Positions 7,873-16,271 of a stretch of 35,117 nucleotides of DNA are shown piece by piece. Below the pieces are notes generated by a model. The model did not search any database. It saw only the letters and a program-made list of their open reading frames with translations, and was not told where the DNA came from. Each line of letters starts with the position of its first letter. Within the stretch, counting starts at the first letter, position 1. Source of the DNA: Acholeplasmataceae bacterium UBA5769 (GTDB lineage: Bacteria > Bacillota_I > Bacilli_A > Acholeplasmatales > Acholeplasmataceae); NCBI GenBank assembly GCA_002418725.1, contig DIER01000020.1, positions 36,562 to 71,678 of the forward strand. The letters are read 5' to 3'. Made by a program: the position numbers and the translations under genes.

Positions 7873-9335
7873 GAATTTTATACATTGATATCGATACAAT
7901 GCGTCCAGACCATTTAGGATGTTATGGTTACCCTAAAAAAACATCACCTAACATCGATAAACTCGCACACGATGGTATTGTTTTTGATAACTATTACACT
8001 TCTGATGCACCTTGTTTACCATCAAGAACGGCACTTTTTTCTGGCCAATTTGGTATTCATACCGGTGTCGTCAATCATGGAAACACGACATCACAACTCA
8101 AAATTGATCCTAGAAGAGATTTTAAACATCGCTTTGAAAGAGAAAGTTTATTTGGCATGTTGAGAACACATGGTTTTTACACAGCAGGAATCACCCCTTT
8201 TGCCTCAAGACATTCTGCTTGGTATTTTTATTGTGGGTTCAATGAGATACATGATACAGGTAAATTTGGTGATGAATCTGCACATGATATTTTACCGATT
8301 GCTGAAAAATGGTTGCAAGAAAAAGGTGAAAAAGATTCTTGGTATTTGCATGTCAATTTTTGGGATCCGCACACACCATATCGTGTACCTATGGATTATG
8401 AACATGCCATTGAAAAAGGTGACCTTCCCACTTGGTTGACACAGGAAGTCTTTGATGAACATCACAAAATGGCAGGACCGCATTGTGCACAAGAGATTGG
8501 AATGTATTCAGATTATGAAAATAAAGCTAAGTTTCCAAGACAAATGGGGCGCCTCGATTCCTTGAATGATGTTCAAGATCTTTATCATGGATATGATACA
8601 GGTATTAAGTATGCAGATGAAGCTGTCGGAAAATTGATCCAAATACTTAAAGAGAAGGGTATCTACGAAGATACGGCAATCATCATTTCAAGTGATCATG
8701 GTGAAACATTAGGAGAAATGGGCATTTATGCGGAACACGGACTCGCAGATCAAATGACATGTCGACTTCCCATGATTGTCAAATGGCCAGGGGGACTTAA
8801 GGGTAAAAGAGATTCCGGATTACACTACAATGTGGATTTGGTCCCAACCATCGCTGAGATGATAAAATACCCACATCAATCCAAACATTGGGATGGCAAG
8901 AGTTTTAAAGATACGGTGATGGAAGGAAAAGACACCTCTCATCCATTCGTGGTTTTATCACAAATGTCTCATGTTGCACAACGTAGTGTTCGTTTTGCAA
9001 ACTATATATATATCAGAACTTACCATGATGGTTACCATTTCTTTCCAAAACACATGCTATTTGATTTAGAAAAAGATCCGTATGAGCAGTTTAATCTTGC
9101 AAGCAAGCGTCCAGAAATTGTATTGCAAGCAGAAAGCAAGTTATTCGCTTGGACCGATGAACAAATGATGAAAATGGAGTATAAAACGGATCCTCTATGG
9201 CAAGTGATTGAAGAAGGTGGACCATTTCACGCAAATGGGAATCTAAAACGATATTGTGAAACACACTTGGTCAAAACCAATCGGACAAAATATATTGAAG
9301 CTTATAAGAAGATTCATCCAAAAGAATTTAAATAA
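7869..9335 (+). CDS. Formylglycine-dependent sulfatase-family hydrolase (Cys type)
   Basis: This is a 488-residue alkaline-phosphatase-superfamily enzyme. It opens with LYIDIDTMRPDHLGCYGY (Asp metal ligands near residues 7-9) and has CLPSR at 49-53, the CxPxR signature whose Cys49 is converted to formylglycine. SSDHGE supplies Asp276/His277, and a sulfatase-typical FDLEKDPYEQFNLA lies near the end. There is no signal peptide. GGTGGAG before ATG 7869 sets the start, which overlaps the GH144 stop (ATGA). The maturase needed for Cys-type sulfatases is encoded at 31049-32164. A sulfate ester on the glycan is the simple reading; related formylglycine enzymes also hydrolyse phosphomono- and phosphodiesters, so removal of phosphoglycerol-like groups from beta-1,2-glucans is an alternative. 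Confidence 0.9.
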   Translation: MRILYIDIDTMRPDHLGCYGYPKKTSPNIDKLAHDGIVFDNYYTSDAPCLPSRTALFSGQFGIHTGVVNHGNTTSQLKIDPRRDFKHRFERESLFGMLRTHGFYTAGITPFASRHSAWYFYCGFNEIHDTGKFGDESAHDILPIAEKWLQEKGEKDSWYLHVNFWDPHTPYRVPMDYEHAIEKGDLPTWLTQEVFDEHHKMAGPHCAQEIGMYSDYENKAKFPRQMGRLDSLNDVQDLYHGYDTGIKYADEAVGKLIQILKEKGIYEDTAIIISSDHGETLGEMGIYAEHGLADQMTCRLPMIVKWPGGLKGKRDSGLHYNVDLVPTIAEMIKYPHQSKHWDGKSFKDTVMEGKDTSHPFVVLSQMSHVAQRSVRFANYIYIRTYHDGYHFFPKHMLFDLEKDPYEQFNLASKRPEIVLQAESKLFAWTDEQMMKMEYKTDPLWQVIEEGGPFHANGNLKRYCETHLVKTNRTKYIEAYKKIHPKEFK

Positions 9336-9347
9336 GGGGTTGAAATC

Positions 9348-10127
9348 ATGAGAATTGCCTTACAACTTTATTCACTCAGAGATTACATTAAAACAGAAGA
9401 AGACATCAAAACGACTTTAGCACAAGTGAAACAAATCGGGTATGATGCTGTCCAACTTTCAGGGATTGGTCGCTTTACACAGGATAAAGTTGATATATTT
9501 TCTTCGGTTTGTAAAGAGTTAGGATTATCGATTGTAGCAACACATGTCGATTTTAATCAACTTAAAGAAGATTTTGATCAAATGGTCATTTTTCATAAAC
9601 AACTCGGAACGAGTTATATTGGTATTGGTGCCATACCCGAACCATACGATCGGAGAAACTTGACACATTATCAGGATTTTGTGTTTGAGATGAACAAAAT
9701 CGCGAAAAAGTTAATACCCCATCAACTTAAACTTATATATCATAATCATGCTTATGAATTTGCAAAAATCGGGACTTTTTTACCGATGGATATTATCATC
9801 CAAAACATGACGAAAAACAACCTCTCTTTAGAACCTGATCTGTACTGGCTTCAATTTGCTGGAATAAACCCTGTTGAATTTATTAAAAAATATAAGGATT
9901 CAATTGATGTTGTTCACATCAAAGATATGAAGATCAAACAGCACGATCAGTGGGTTTCTGTACCGCAATTCGCTTCAATAGGCGATGGAAATATGGACTA
10001 TCCTCTCATTATTAACACCTTAAAAGCATGCAATATTCATTATGCAATTGTTGAACAAGATGATTTTTATGGTGAAGACCCACTTACTGAAATCGCCAAT
10101 AGTTTAAGATTCATAAACAAGATTTAG
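9348..10127 (+). CDS. Sugar phosphate isomerase/epimerase-like TIM-barrel protein
   Basis: This 259-residue cytoplasmic protein belongs to the xylose-isomerase-like/AP-endonuclease-2 TIM-barrel superfamily. The metal-site pattern is visible: IGIG..PEP, YHNHAYEF, LEPDLYW, HIKDMK and a terminal VEQDD. AAGGGG at 9334-9339 lies eight bases before the ATG. It is the last gene of operon 1; no hairpin terminator is obvious after it, and the operator region of operon 2 begins immediately. Relatives include IolE/IolI-type dehydratases and isomerases, and lyases that cleave 3-keto-glycosides. Co-occurrence with two Gfo/Idh/MocA proteins makes the last reading attractive but unproven. Confidence 0.82.
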   Translation: MRIALQLYSLRDYIKTEEDIKTTLAQVKQIGYDAVQLSGIGRFTQDKVDIFSSVCKELGLSIVATHVDFNQLKEDFDQMVIFHKQLGTSYIGIGAIPEPYDRRNLTHYQDFVFEMNKIAKKLIPHQLKLIYHNHAYEFAKIGTFLPMDIIIQNMTKNNLSLEPDLYWLQFAGINPVEFIKKYKDSIDVVHIKDMKIKQHDQWVSVPQFASIGDGNMDYPLIINTLKACNIHYAIVEQDDFYGEDPLTEIANSLRFINKI

Positions 10128-10139
10128 TTAAACGTTTCA
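10128..10139. promoter_or_regulatory. LacI-family operator half-variant upstream of operon 2 (distal)
   Basis: TTAAACGTTTCA carries the AAACGTTT core plus one perfect flank of the operator at 459-470. It begins one base after the stop of the preceding gene and lies about 150 bp upstream of the -35 box of operon 2. With the proximal site at 10248-10259 (centres 120 bp apart) it could support repressor looping. Confidence 0.6.
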
Positions 10140-10247
10140 CTTTGTATAATTGAGTATGCCTAAATCAAGCGAAAAAATATGCGAAATAATGATATTAATA
10201 TTTGCTAAAACGCATACATTAACTATAGTTAAAGAATTAATAGTTAT

Positions 10248-10259
10248 TGAAACGTTTAA
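10248..10259. promoter_or_regulatory. LacI-family operator upstream of operon 2 (proximal)
   Basis: TGAAACGTTTAA shares the AAACGTTT core and the TGA flank of the site at 459-470. It ends 17 bp before the -35 box (10277-10282), so a bound repressor would sit upstream of or against RNA polymerase. A repressor or looping role is inferred from the encoded LacI-family regulator. Confidence 0.6.
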
Positions 10260-10276
10260 TAAAATAAAAAAAATCG

Positions 10277-10305
10277 TTGACAGCCTTATTCGTATTTGAT
10301 AAAAT
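10277..10305 (+). promoter_or_regulatory. Sigma-A-type promoter of operon 2
   Basis: A perfect TTGACA (10277-10282) is followed after exactly 17 bp by TAAAAT (10300-10305), one mismatch from consensus. The predicted start near 10312 gives a leader of about 48 nt. This is the strongest promoter seen in the window and precedes about 22 kb of co-directional, closely packed genes. Confidence 0.82.
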
Positions 10306-10313
10306 CATGATAT

Positions 10314-10329
10314 AAGAAAGCGATTACAT
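10314..10329 (+). promoter_or_regulatory. cre-like catabolite control box at the operon 2 start site
   Basis: AAGAAAGCGATTACAT matches the cre consensus WTGNNARCGNWWWCAW at 15 of 16 positions (the second base is A instead of T). It lies at or just after the predicted transcription start, a classic place for CcpA repression. The overlapping AGCGA (10319-10323) and TCGCT (10330-10334) can also pair as a small hairpin in the leader. Confidence 0.5.
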
Positions 10330-10359
10330 TCGCTAAATAAAAAAGGAGAAATGGAAAAA

Positions 10360-12333
10360 ATGAAGAAAGTCTTTATTTTAATTACGGTACTCTTCATGGC
10401 ATTTGGCTTTGCAGCTTGTAAAGATGAGCCTACACCTACAGTTGAGCCAACAGATGCAGCACCGGTGATTTCAGGTATTGCTCCCGCGGTCATCAAAGTT
10501 GGGGAAAACTTTGATCCAGCTGCTGGTGTTACAGCAACCGATGCTGAAGATGGCGACTTAACAAGTAGCATTGCTATTTCAGGTACAGTCAACACGAATG
10601 CTCAAGGAACTTACACCATTACATATGTCGTTATTGATAGTGCTAATAACATTACGACACAAACCAGACAAGTTTCTGTTGTTGTTGGTGAAGCTCCACA
10701 GCTATGGGGTATTGGTGATATCACCGTAACTTATGGTCAAAACTTTAATCCACTTTTTGCTGTATCTGCAACCGATGCTGAAGATGGTGTTATAACAGCA
10801 CACATCGTTGTTACAGGTACCGTGAATGTGAACGAAGTGGGTACTTATGTGTTAACTTATTCCATTACAGACAGCCAAGGCAACATGATTTCTAGAACAC
10901 GTAATGTCACAGTAGCATACGGTGCGAAGACAGTTGTTTCCTTTGCATCATGGAATATGGGTACAGTTGAACAAAACAACCTTTTCAGAAGAAGAATTAA
11001 AGCGTTCAATGACCAAAGCGAAACCATTGAAGTTAGAATAGTTGAGTACACAGGCAATTACGATCAATTCTTAGCAGCGCAAGCAGCAGCTGGTACATTC
11101 CCAGATGTCTTCATGTCCGGTAATATTCCAAACCACATTACCATGGGTTATGCAGGCGACATCACATCGGTTGCATCAGCTGATCCAGAATGGAATAATC
11201 TTCCAGTTGCGTTAAGAAACGCTATCACTTACAGTGGAAAGATTTTCGCGGTTCCCGCAGCGCTTAACTATCTAGGCTATTATGCAAACTTAGACCTCAT
11301 TGAAGAAACAGGTACATTAACAGATTTTACAACCATGGGTTATACTTATGCACAATGGATTCAAGCAATTGAAAATGCAACAGATACCACAAAACTTGAT
11401 GGCACATCAACCGCAGGTTTAAATCATCCAGCAGATTTATTTAACTGGCTACCAGCGATTCTTGATGCACAAAGTGCAACACCACTTGGTATTGGTCATG
11501 CAGGTTTAGCGGGTAGTGAATTCTTATATAACAGCCAACCAGTCAAAGACGCTTTAGCAGCAGCTGGTAGCATTATGTTAAATGGTTGGGCTTCAGAATC
11601 ATTTGATAACACTGATCCAGATGGCGATGGTCCTCTTGTATCACCACGTGTTGCAAGATTTGGTACAAATCACTGGGTAGCATTTAACAATGGTCAATTA
11701 GCATTCCAATGGGATGGTACATGGAGTGCCACAGCAAGAGCTACAGCTGCAACTGCAGCAGGATTTGATGTTCAATTTATTGGTGTTCCAGGGAACAAAG
11801 TGGTTGGTGTTTCTGACTTCTATGGTATTTCTAAGACAACGAAGAACTTAGCTGCAGCATATGAAGTTGCTAAATGGATGACATTTGGTACTGATGGTAT
11901 TAATTCAATGTTTGATATCATTGAAAATACAGTTCCAGATACAGCAGCAGGTGAAGTTGCACTTGGTATTTCAGGTCTTCCAATCAGCACAAACCAAACA
12001 ATCATCGACAAATGGTTTACAAATTATCCAGTTCATGGCGTTAAAGAAATTTTTGAAGCAGCAGCAGCTGGTACCGTACAAGTTCTTGTTGAAGGTAACA
12101 AGTTCGTTCCAGGCTTTACTGTAGCTAGATTTACATATAATACCGGTATTGATGCAACTATTTCAAGACCAAACAATGCTCCAGGTTCTACCTTATCCAT
12201 TGGCGATCTCTTATGGGATGCACAATTCGGTAAGATTGTTTATGCAGATTACATGACACAACAATTACAAAACTTAATTAACTACGAATTTATCAAAGCT
12301 CAAATTGCGCTAGACCAGGCAATCAATAGCTAA
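10360..12333 (+). CDS. Lipoprotein sugar-binding protein with two N-terminal Ig-like repeats (ABC importer)
   Basis: This 657-residue family-1 extracellular solute-binding protein starts with a lipoprotein signal, MKKVFILITVLFMAFGF with lipobox FAAC. Two DUF5011-type Ig-like domains follow (about residues 34-110 and 112-187), then the binding domain (KTVVSFASWNMG onward). AGGAG (10344-10348) lies only two bases before ATG 10351 but 11 before ATG 10360; the second also gives a cleaner signal peptide, so 10360 is preferred. First gene of operon 2, it is predicted to capture oligosaccharides for the permeases downstream. Ig repeats in front of a binding domain are unusual and may raise it above the cell surface. 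Beta-1,2-gluco-oligosaccharides as ligand are inferred from context. Confidence 0.87.
   Translation: MKKVFILITVLFMAFGFAACKDEPTPTVEPTDAAPVISGIAPAVIKVGENFDPAAGVTATDAEDGDLTSSIAISGTVNTNAQGTYTITYVVIDSANNITTQTRQVSVVVGEAPQLWGIGDITVTYGQNFNPLFAVSATDAEDGVITAHIVVTGTVNVNEVGTYVLTYSITDSQGNMISRTRNVTVAYGAKTVVSFASWNMGTVEQNNLFRRRIKAFNDQSETIEVRIVEYTGNYDQFLAAQAAAGTFPDVFMSGNIPNHITMGYAGDITSVASADPEWNNLPVALRNAITYSGKIFAVPAALNYLGYYANLDLIEETGTLTDFTTMGYTYAQWIQAIENATDTTKLDGTSTAGLNHPADLFNWLPAILDAQSATPLGIGHAGLAGSEFLYNSQPVKDALAAAGSIMLNGWASESFDNTDPDGDGPLVSPRVARFGTNHWVAFNNGQLAFQWDGTWSATARATAATAAGFDVQFIGVPGNKVVGVSDFYGISKTTKNLAAAYEVAKWMTFGTDGINSMFDIIENTVPDTAAGEVALGISGLPISTNQTIIDKWFTNYPVHGVKEIFEAAAAGTVQVLVEGNKFVPGFTVARFTYNTGIDATISRPNNAPGSTLSIGDLLWDAQFGKIVYADYMTQQLQNLINYEFIKAQIALDQAINS
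10459..10926 (+). repeat. Two tandem 234-bp Ig-like domain units inside the binding-protein gene
   Basis: The second unit starts at 10693, exactly 234 bp (78 codons) after the first. A 20-base stretch, GCAACCGATGCTGAAGATGG, is identical at 10534-10553 and 10768-10787, and both units share the order ATDAEDG, SGTVN/TGTVN, GTYTITY/GTYVLTY. The units have diverged elsewhere, so this is an old intragenic duplication. Confidence 0.8.
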
Positions 12334-12352
12334 CTCACTTTGGGGGATGAAT

Positions 12353-15280
12353 ATGACAGCAAATAAACTATTATTGAAAAGAATCATATGGATGACATGT
12401 GGTTCCATCTTAAGTGCATTTGCTCTACTATTCATATTATCGAAATTTATCAATGTAGATGTAGATAGTATGGGGGGGGACACTGTTCACCCCCCATATC
12501 CTTTTATTCAAGATGCTGATCTCCTCGGATTTCGACAACATTTCTCACTCGAGGAACTAGAACAAACGCAGGGTAATATACCTCTCGTTGATGATGATAA
12601 AGGATATGGCAGTAGAGTAATCGATTGGCATAGTGATGTCCAAGATGTGATTGAGTTTAACATCGAAGTCGACACAGCGGGTGACTACTTTTTTGCTGTT
12701 GATTATTTGTCAGATGGAACATCGGTTAAGCCAAATGAAATCTCAGTTGAAGTTAATGGAATTCTGAATGACTATGCATCAAACATCCGCTTGCTTACAA
12801 AATGGGCGCTTGCGAATAATGAAATTCAATTTGATAGTTACAAAAATCAGATCTACGATCAACACCTCCCTGTCTCAATTTGGAATAGGGTCTTTTTACG
12901 TGACCAATTGTTTCTCTTCGATCGTCCAGTCATTTTTTTCTTAAACGAGGGTGTTAACACCATTAAGCTGATTAAGGAACAAGGCGAGTTTTTCTTGGGT
13001 GATTTAAGAATATATGATGCACATGCTCAAAGAGATTACGAAGATTACAGGAATCTCCAACAAGCTACGCTAACTCAAGACCAACTCATCGTTTTAGAAG
13101 CAGAAAATTATACATTCAAAAACAATGTTTCCATGATACCTGAAACAGATAAAACACCATCAGTCTCTCCGTTTTCAACACAAAAAAATTACCTGAATAT
13201 CATGGGGTATACATTCTCGAAAATTGGACATCGACTGACCTATTATTTTAACGTTGAAGAAAGTGGTTATTACAATATAACCTTAAAATACAAAAATGCA
13301 TTTTATGACAATCGGGATGTGTATCGTAACATTTATGTCAATGGTGCGATACCATTTGATGAACTGCATGCTTACACGTTCGGATATACATCGGATTGGA
13401 AAAATGAGACACTCGGATCTAAGGATGGTTTCTTCCATCTTTATTTAGAAAAAGGTATCAATTCTATTGACTTGGAAGTTGATGCAAGTCTCTACGATGA
13501 TCATTACATGACGGTTCAACGGATCATTGATGAAATTAGTGATTACGGAATTAAACTAAAAAAACTCACCGGTGGTGAAACCGACGAGAATCGTGAATGG
13601 AATATTGGTGCCTTTATCCCAGAAACACAATCGCTTTTTGATGGATGGTATCAAGATCTTAGTGCCGTATATGAAGCTGTGAGTAAAATGTCAACTGTAG
13701 ATAGAAAATCAACAGAGATTCAAAAACAGCTTGAATTAGGGCTAAGTAAATTGCATACACTAAGACGTGATATCAATAAAATTCCGCACCGTCTAAATTT
13801 ATTGTCTGTAGGATCAAACTCATTATCACAAATTCTAGCCTTAATTAATCAACAAATGATTAACCAACCCATGGCAGTTGATAAGATTTATATCCATTCA
13901 AGCAATGTAAAGTTACCTAAAGAAAAAGTATTCTTCCTTAAGGAATGGATTGCAGGTATTAAAACATACCAAGCTGCGAGTAATTTTCAAACAACACAAG
14001 ATTACGACATTGAAGTTTGGGTGAACCGCTCAAGATACTATATTTCCATGATGCAACAAATGACAGATGCAACGTTTACCAAAGAAACAGGCATACGCGT
14101 CAAATATGCAGTAATGCCCAATGAGCAAAAACTCATCTTAGCAAATGCAGCAAATACGCAACCTGATATGGCACTTGGTGTTTCAGCGTGGTTACCATAT
14201 GAATTAGGTTTACGTGGTGCAGCAGCAAATATGCGTGAGTTTGAAGATTTCAATCAAGTCATCGCACAATTTATGCCGGGTTCTTTTTTAAACATGATTC
14301 ACGATGGAAAAGTATTCGGTTTACCAGAGACTCAAGATTTTACGGTAACGTTTTATCGTGAAGATGTGATGAACGCACTTCAGATTGACGTGCCAAATAC
14401 ATACCAAGATATGATCTCCATTTTACCAACGCTTCAACGCTATGGTATGAATTTCTATCTACCACTTTCACAAGATAGTGCACTCAAAGGTTTCAATGCA
14501 ACAGCACCTTTTGTCTATCAACATGGCAGTGAACTATATTCAACCGATGGTTTTAATGTTTTAATTGACACACCGAATGCCCTCAAAGGCATTAATACCA
14601 TGGTTGATCTGTATACGTTGTACAGCTTACCCTTGCAGGTGCCTAATTTCTACAATAGTTTTAGAGAATCACTAATCCCAATAGGTGTCAGTAGTTTTAA
14701 CACTTATGTTCAATTAACATTTGCTGCTCCTGAAATTTCAAACAAATGGCAAATTGCATTAGCTCCAGGTGTTGATGATGGCAATGGAAATATTAGAAGA
14801 GACCACACCGGTGCAGCTCAGGCGAGTGTTATTTTCGAAAAAAGCGAAAAAAAGACAGAAGCTTGGAAACTCTTAAGCTGGTGGATGAGCACAGAAACGC
14901 AATCATGGTTCATCCATAATTTACTTGTCACATATGGCGATGGTTTCTTATGGAATTCAGCAAATGTCGAAGCGTTTAAGACTTTACCCATTCCTGAAGA
15001 ACATATTCAAATTATCTTAGAACAATGGGAACATCTTCATGAAGTACCTAAAGTACCTGGTGGTTATAAACTAGAACGCGAGTTATCAAATATATGGAAT
15101 AGAGTTGTCTTTGACGGGATAGATGTTAGAAGTGCTGTTGATGATGCACGTATTTTGATTCAACGTGAATTAGTTAGAAAGTACCAGGAGTTTGGTTACA
15201 TTGATCAAAACGGACAAATCATTAAGCCATATATCATTATTACCAAAGAAGATGTCGCTTCATGGATTGAGGAGGGTTGA
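12353..15280 (+). CDS. Membrane-anchored CBM-like plus solute-binding-protein fusion
   Basis: This 975-residue protein has one N-terminal membrane segment (about residues 7-35) without a lipobox and an outward-facing remainder. It contains a beta-sandwich-like region (about 60-240), a second CBM6/35-like domain beginning LEAENYTF at about 247 and a helical, coiled-coil-like stretch (about 425-500). A family-1 solute-binding domain (about 550-930) completes it, with ATFTKETGIRVKYAVMP and a typical C-terminal lobe. GGGGGA before ATG 12353 fits better than the ATG at 12347, which lies inside that site. The gene follows the lipoprotein binding protein by 19 nt and ends overlapping the first permease. 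It probably captures glycan chains and delivers them to a permease pair; binding domain assignments are by eye. Confidence 0.75.
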   Translation: MTANKLLLKRIIWMTCGSILSAFALLFILSKFINVDVDSMGGDTVHPPYPFIQDADLLGFRQHFSLEELEQTQGNIPLVDDDKGYGSRVIDWHSDVQDVIEFNIEVDTAGDYFFAVDYLSDGTSVKPNEISVEVNGILNDYASNIRLLTKWALANNEIQFDSYKNQIYDQHLPVSIWNRVFLRDQLFLFDRPVIFFLNEGVNTIKLIKEQGEFFLGDLRIYDAHAQRDYEDYRNLQQATLTQDQLIVLEAENYTFKNNVSMIPETDKTPSVSPFSTQKNYLNIMGYTFSKIGHRLTYYFNVEESGYYNITLKYKNAFYDNRDVYRNIYVNGAIPFDELHAYTFGYTSDWKNETLGSKDGFFHLYLEKGINSIDLEVDASLYDDHYMTVQRIIDEISDYGIKLKKLTGGETDENREWNIGAFIPETQSLFDGWYQDLSAVYEAVSKMSTVDRKSTEIQKQLELGLSKLHTLRRDINKIPHRLNLLSVGSNSLSQILALINQQMINQPMAVDKIYIHSSNVKLPKEKVFFLKEWIAGIKTYQAASNFQTTQDYDIEVWVNRSRYYISMMQQMTDATFTKETGIRVKYAVMPNEQKLILANAANTQPDMALGVSAWLPYELGLRGAAANMREFEDFNQVIAQFMPGSFLNMIHDGKVFGLPETQDFTVTFYREDVMNALQIDVPNTYQDMISILPTLQRYGMNFYLPLSQDSALKGFNATAPFVYQHGSELYSTDGFNVLIDTPNALKGINTMVDLYTLYSLPLQVPNFYNSFRESLIPIGVSSFNTYVQLTFAAPEISNKWQIALAPGVDDGNGNIRRDHTGAAQASVIFEKSEKKTEAWKLLSWWMSTETQSWFIHNLLVTYGDGFLWNSANVEAFKTLPIPEEHIQIILEQWEHLHEVPKVPGGYKLERELSNIWNRVVFDGIDVRSAVDDARILIQRELVRKYQEFGYIDQNGQIIKPYIIITKEDVASWIEEG

Positions 15281-16257
15281 TGCCGATGAAAGCACTAGGT
15301 ATAAAATTGGTTCAATTCTTTAAACCGATGTTTCAGTTTATGAGTAAAGGTGAAACAAAGGTCGTTGAATTTCTTGAGAAAAAAAATAGAACTACCGTTC
15401 TTTTTCTTGCACCTTATGTGTTGATGTTTGTTGTTTTTATTGTTATTCCAGTTGGACTTGCTTTTGCTTTATCGTTCACTTATTTTAATGGTATTCAAGC
15501 ACCAAGATTTAATGGAATCAATAATTACTTGTACATTTTAACCGAAGATGAAATTTTCATGAAGACGATTCTACCCAATACATTGCTTTTTAGTTTTATC
15601 GTAGGACCTGGTGGTTATATCTTAAGTTTCATGCTTGCTTGGATATTGTCACAAATAACACCTAAAATGCGAACTTTTCTCGCACTAATCATTTATTCCC
15701 CATCGATGACTGCAGGTGTTGCGATTGCAGTGGTCTGGAAAATTATCTTTAGTGGAAACGAACAAGGTATTACCAACTCTCTGTTACTACGGATGAGCTT
15801 AATTAATGAACCACTCCAGTTTTTGCAAAATCCAGATTACTTAATGCCGATTATGATTTTGGTAAGTATTTGGAGTTCAATGGGTGTCGGTTTTCTTGCC
15901 ATCTTGGCAGGACTTTTAAATGTGAATAAAGATCTTTATGAAGCTGCATACATTGATGGACTTCGCAATCGTTTTCAAGAAATTTTTTATATTACGATTC
16001 CTTCAATCAAAAAACAAATGATGTTTTCTGCAGTCATGTCGATAGTTGGAACTTTCTCTGCTGGAGCGATTGGTGTTGCACTCTCTGGAGCTAATCCCAC
16101 ACCTCAAAATTCTGGACAAATGGTGATCAATCATATTGAAGACTACGGGATTTTAAGATCCGAAATGGGTGTTGCTGCTGCTTTGTCTGTGTTGTTACTA
16201 TTGCTTATTTTAGCGTTCAGTAAATTCTTCCAGAAGATACTGAAAGAAGATGATTAA
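15280..16257 (+). CDS. Sugar ABC importer permease, MalF/UgpA type
   Basis: This roughly 325-residue inner-membrane subunit has an N-terminal cytoplasmic stretch and six predicted membrane helices. The EAA loop (EAAYIDGLRNRF, Glu221 onward) is the docking site for the transport ATPase. AGGAGG at 15270-15275 serves ATG 15280 (four bases away) or ATG 15286 (ten away); the first overlaps the previous stop and is used here. It pairs with the next gene as the heterodimeric channel for one of the two binding proteins upstream. No ATPase gene is in the window. Confidence 0.9.
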   Translation: MPMKALGIKLVQFFKPMFQFMSKGETKVVEFLEKKNRTTVLFLAPYVLMFVVFIVIPVGLAFALSFTYFNGIQAPRFNGINNYLYILTEDEIFMKTILPNTLLFSFIVGPGGYILSFMLAWILSQITPKMRTFLALIIYSPSMTAGVAIAVVWKIIFSGNEQGITNSLLLRMSLINEPLQFLQNPDYLMPIMILVSIWSSMGVGFLAILAGLLNVNKDLYEAAYIDGLRNRFQEIFYITIPSIKKQMMFSAVMSIVGTFSAGAIGVALSGANPTPQNSGQMVINHIEDYGILRSEMGVAAALSVLLLLLILAFSKFFQKILKEDD

Positions 16258-16271
16258 GGGAGGTAAGAAAA

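Noticed and set aside
8170..8439. 89-codon alternative frame within the sulfatase gene
   Set aside because: The sulfatase frame is continuous through this stretch with conserved motifs before and after; no frameshift is needed.
10145..10150. TATAAT directly after the distal operator
   Set aside because: No acceptable -35 box lies 16-18 bp upstream (only TTTAGT/ATTTAG), so a second operon 2 promoter is not supported, though not excluded.
10179..10215. ATGCG...CGCAT inverted arms in the operon 2 upstream region
   Set aside because: The arms are only 5 bp with a 27-nt AT-rich loop; no convincing terminator or operator for the preceding gene.
10305..10595. 96-codon antisense frame over the operon 2 promoter and binding-protein start
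   Set aside because: The sense strand has a strong promoter, ribosome site and lipoprotein signal here; the antisense frame reflects the Ala/Thr-rich repeat composition.
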